Source of the DNA: Prorocentrum cordatum
Taxonomy: Eukaryota > Sar > Dinophyceae > Prorocentrales > Prorocentraceae
Assembly: GCA_963575745.1 (NCBI GenBank)
Contig: CAUYUJ010015726.1
Span: forward strand, 1,853,434 to 1,917,433
Direction of reading: 5' to 3'
Length of the DNA stretch: 64,000 nucleotides
Shown: positions 63,526 through 64,000 of the stretch, in pieces
Position numbering within the stretch: position 1 is the stretch's first letter
Layout: each line of letters opens with the position of its first letter
Notes under the pieces: generated by a model
What the model was told of the DNA's origin: nothing
The model's input: only the letters and a program-made list of their open reading frames with translations
Database searches by the model: none
Program-made: the position numbers and the translations under genes

Positions 63526-63905
63526 AATAATCAGAAGACGGATCAGACGAATACTGATACTAATATTTATAATGCTGTTGATAACCACACTAAGCACTAG
63601 CAAGCTAATACTCATAATGTATTAATAACAGCACCAAACACTAACACCTATTACTACATATATTGTAATGATATTAATACCACTAACAAGACTACCACTA
63701 CTATTACTAATAATAACAATAATGCGACCCCTACTACCATCACTACTACTAATCATACCAATAGTAATACTACGATCAATACGGATACTGATAGTGATGC
63801 TGTCAATATGGACACTAATACTAAGACCTGTCATAGTAATAATATTCGTTATACTAGGACGCATACGAATAATCATACTACCAAGACGAATACGAAGAAG
63901 ACAAC
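63525..63905. repeat. AT-rich degenerate ACT/ATA trinucleotide region
   Basis: Roughly 380 bases of ATAATAATC, ACTACTATTAC and AATACTACG type triplets, the most AT-rich segment of the window. The 88-codon Ile/Leu ORF (63668-63934) is a translation of the triplets. Confidence 0.7.
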
Positions 63906-64000
63906 ACAGAAGAAGCAGGCGACGAAGAGGATGAGGTGGAGGAGCATGAGGATGAGGATGAGGAGGAGGAGGAGGAAGAGGAGGAGGAGGGGGAGGGGGG
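63905..64000. repeat. GAG/GGA array at the window end
   Basis: GAAGAAG then GATGAGGAGGAGG to the last base. Confidence 0.9.

Noticed and set aside
1-64000. rRNA, tRNA, minicircle plastid genes, bacterial operons
   Set aside because: None seen on either strand. No Shine-Dalgarno-spaced gene clusters, no rRNA-like conserved stretches.

Overview
The window is nuclear DNA of a dinoflagellate. The evidence is an exact copy of the dinoflagellate spliced leader (SL; core GTAGCCATTTTGGCTC) at 50343-50363 on the minus strand and three decayed SL copies (16349-16369, 19618-19638, 40116-40136). It is supported by in-frame exon models whose introns start with GT, GC or GA and sit on AG|G junctions, by gene families I recognise as expanded in dinoflagellates, by genes in same-strand runs, and by a very high load of simple repeats and palindromic elements. 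No bacterial, plasmid or organelle gene set is visible. Everything here is read by eye; no alignment or database search was run.

Layout. 0-0.58 kb: frameshifted Hsp90 pseudogene. 0.65-7.3 kb: simple repeats, dispersed elements and two possible coding fragments. 7.3-19.6 kb: a run of four minus-strand genes, in transcription order C (19610-16869, 6 exons, 451 aa), D (16318-13271, 3 exons, 714 aa, two ubiquitin-interacting-type motifs), A (11406-8540, 3 exons, 691 aa, dinoflagellate-expanded family of unknown function) and B (8570-7333, 2 exons, about 344 aa, cytosine-methyltransferase-like motifs). C and D carry SL relics just upstream of their ATGs. 19.6-23.7 kb: a divergent strand-switch region filled with repeats. 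23.7-61.2 kb: one plus-strand gene, M, for a secreted ADAM/reprolysin-like zinc metalloprotease with two disintegrin-like cysteine-rich modules, a Pro-Thr-Ser stalk and a GDPH (von Willebrand D-like) module; seven exons give a 980-aa frame. 61.2-64 kb: repeats only.

The main discovery is inside gene M. Its fourth intron is about 32.2 kb (26746-58915). It holds a giant diverged inverted repeat (left arm 32391-50470, right arm 51672-58915) made of the same ordered modules on both sides. The left arm is interrupted by two retroinsertions, both starting with the SL at their 5' end and both flanked by target-site duplications: a 1.6-kb SL-mRNA retrocopy (40101-41684) and a complete 7.2-kb APE-type LINE with ORF1 and ORF2 (43188-50368). 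The unfilled right arm serves as the empty site for the LINE. The right arm's outer end coincides with the 3' splice site, and the reading frame is kept across the whole intron.

Most of the smaller introns are themselves palindromic, introner-like elements. The clearest is the 153-nt intron 5 of gene C, a terminal-inverted-repeat element whose ends are the splice sites. At least three further palindromic or dispersed families recur in introns and spacers of the window.
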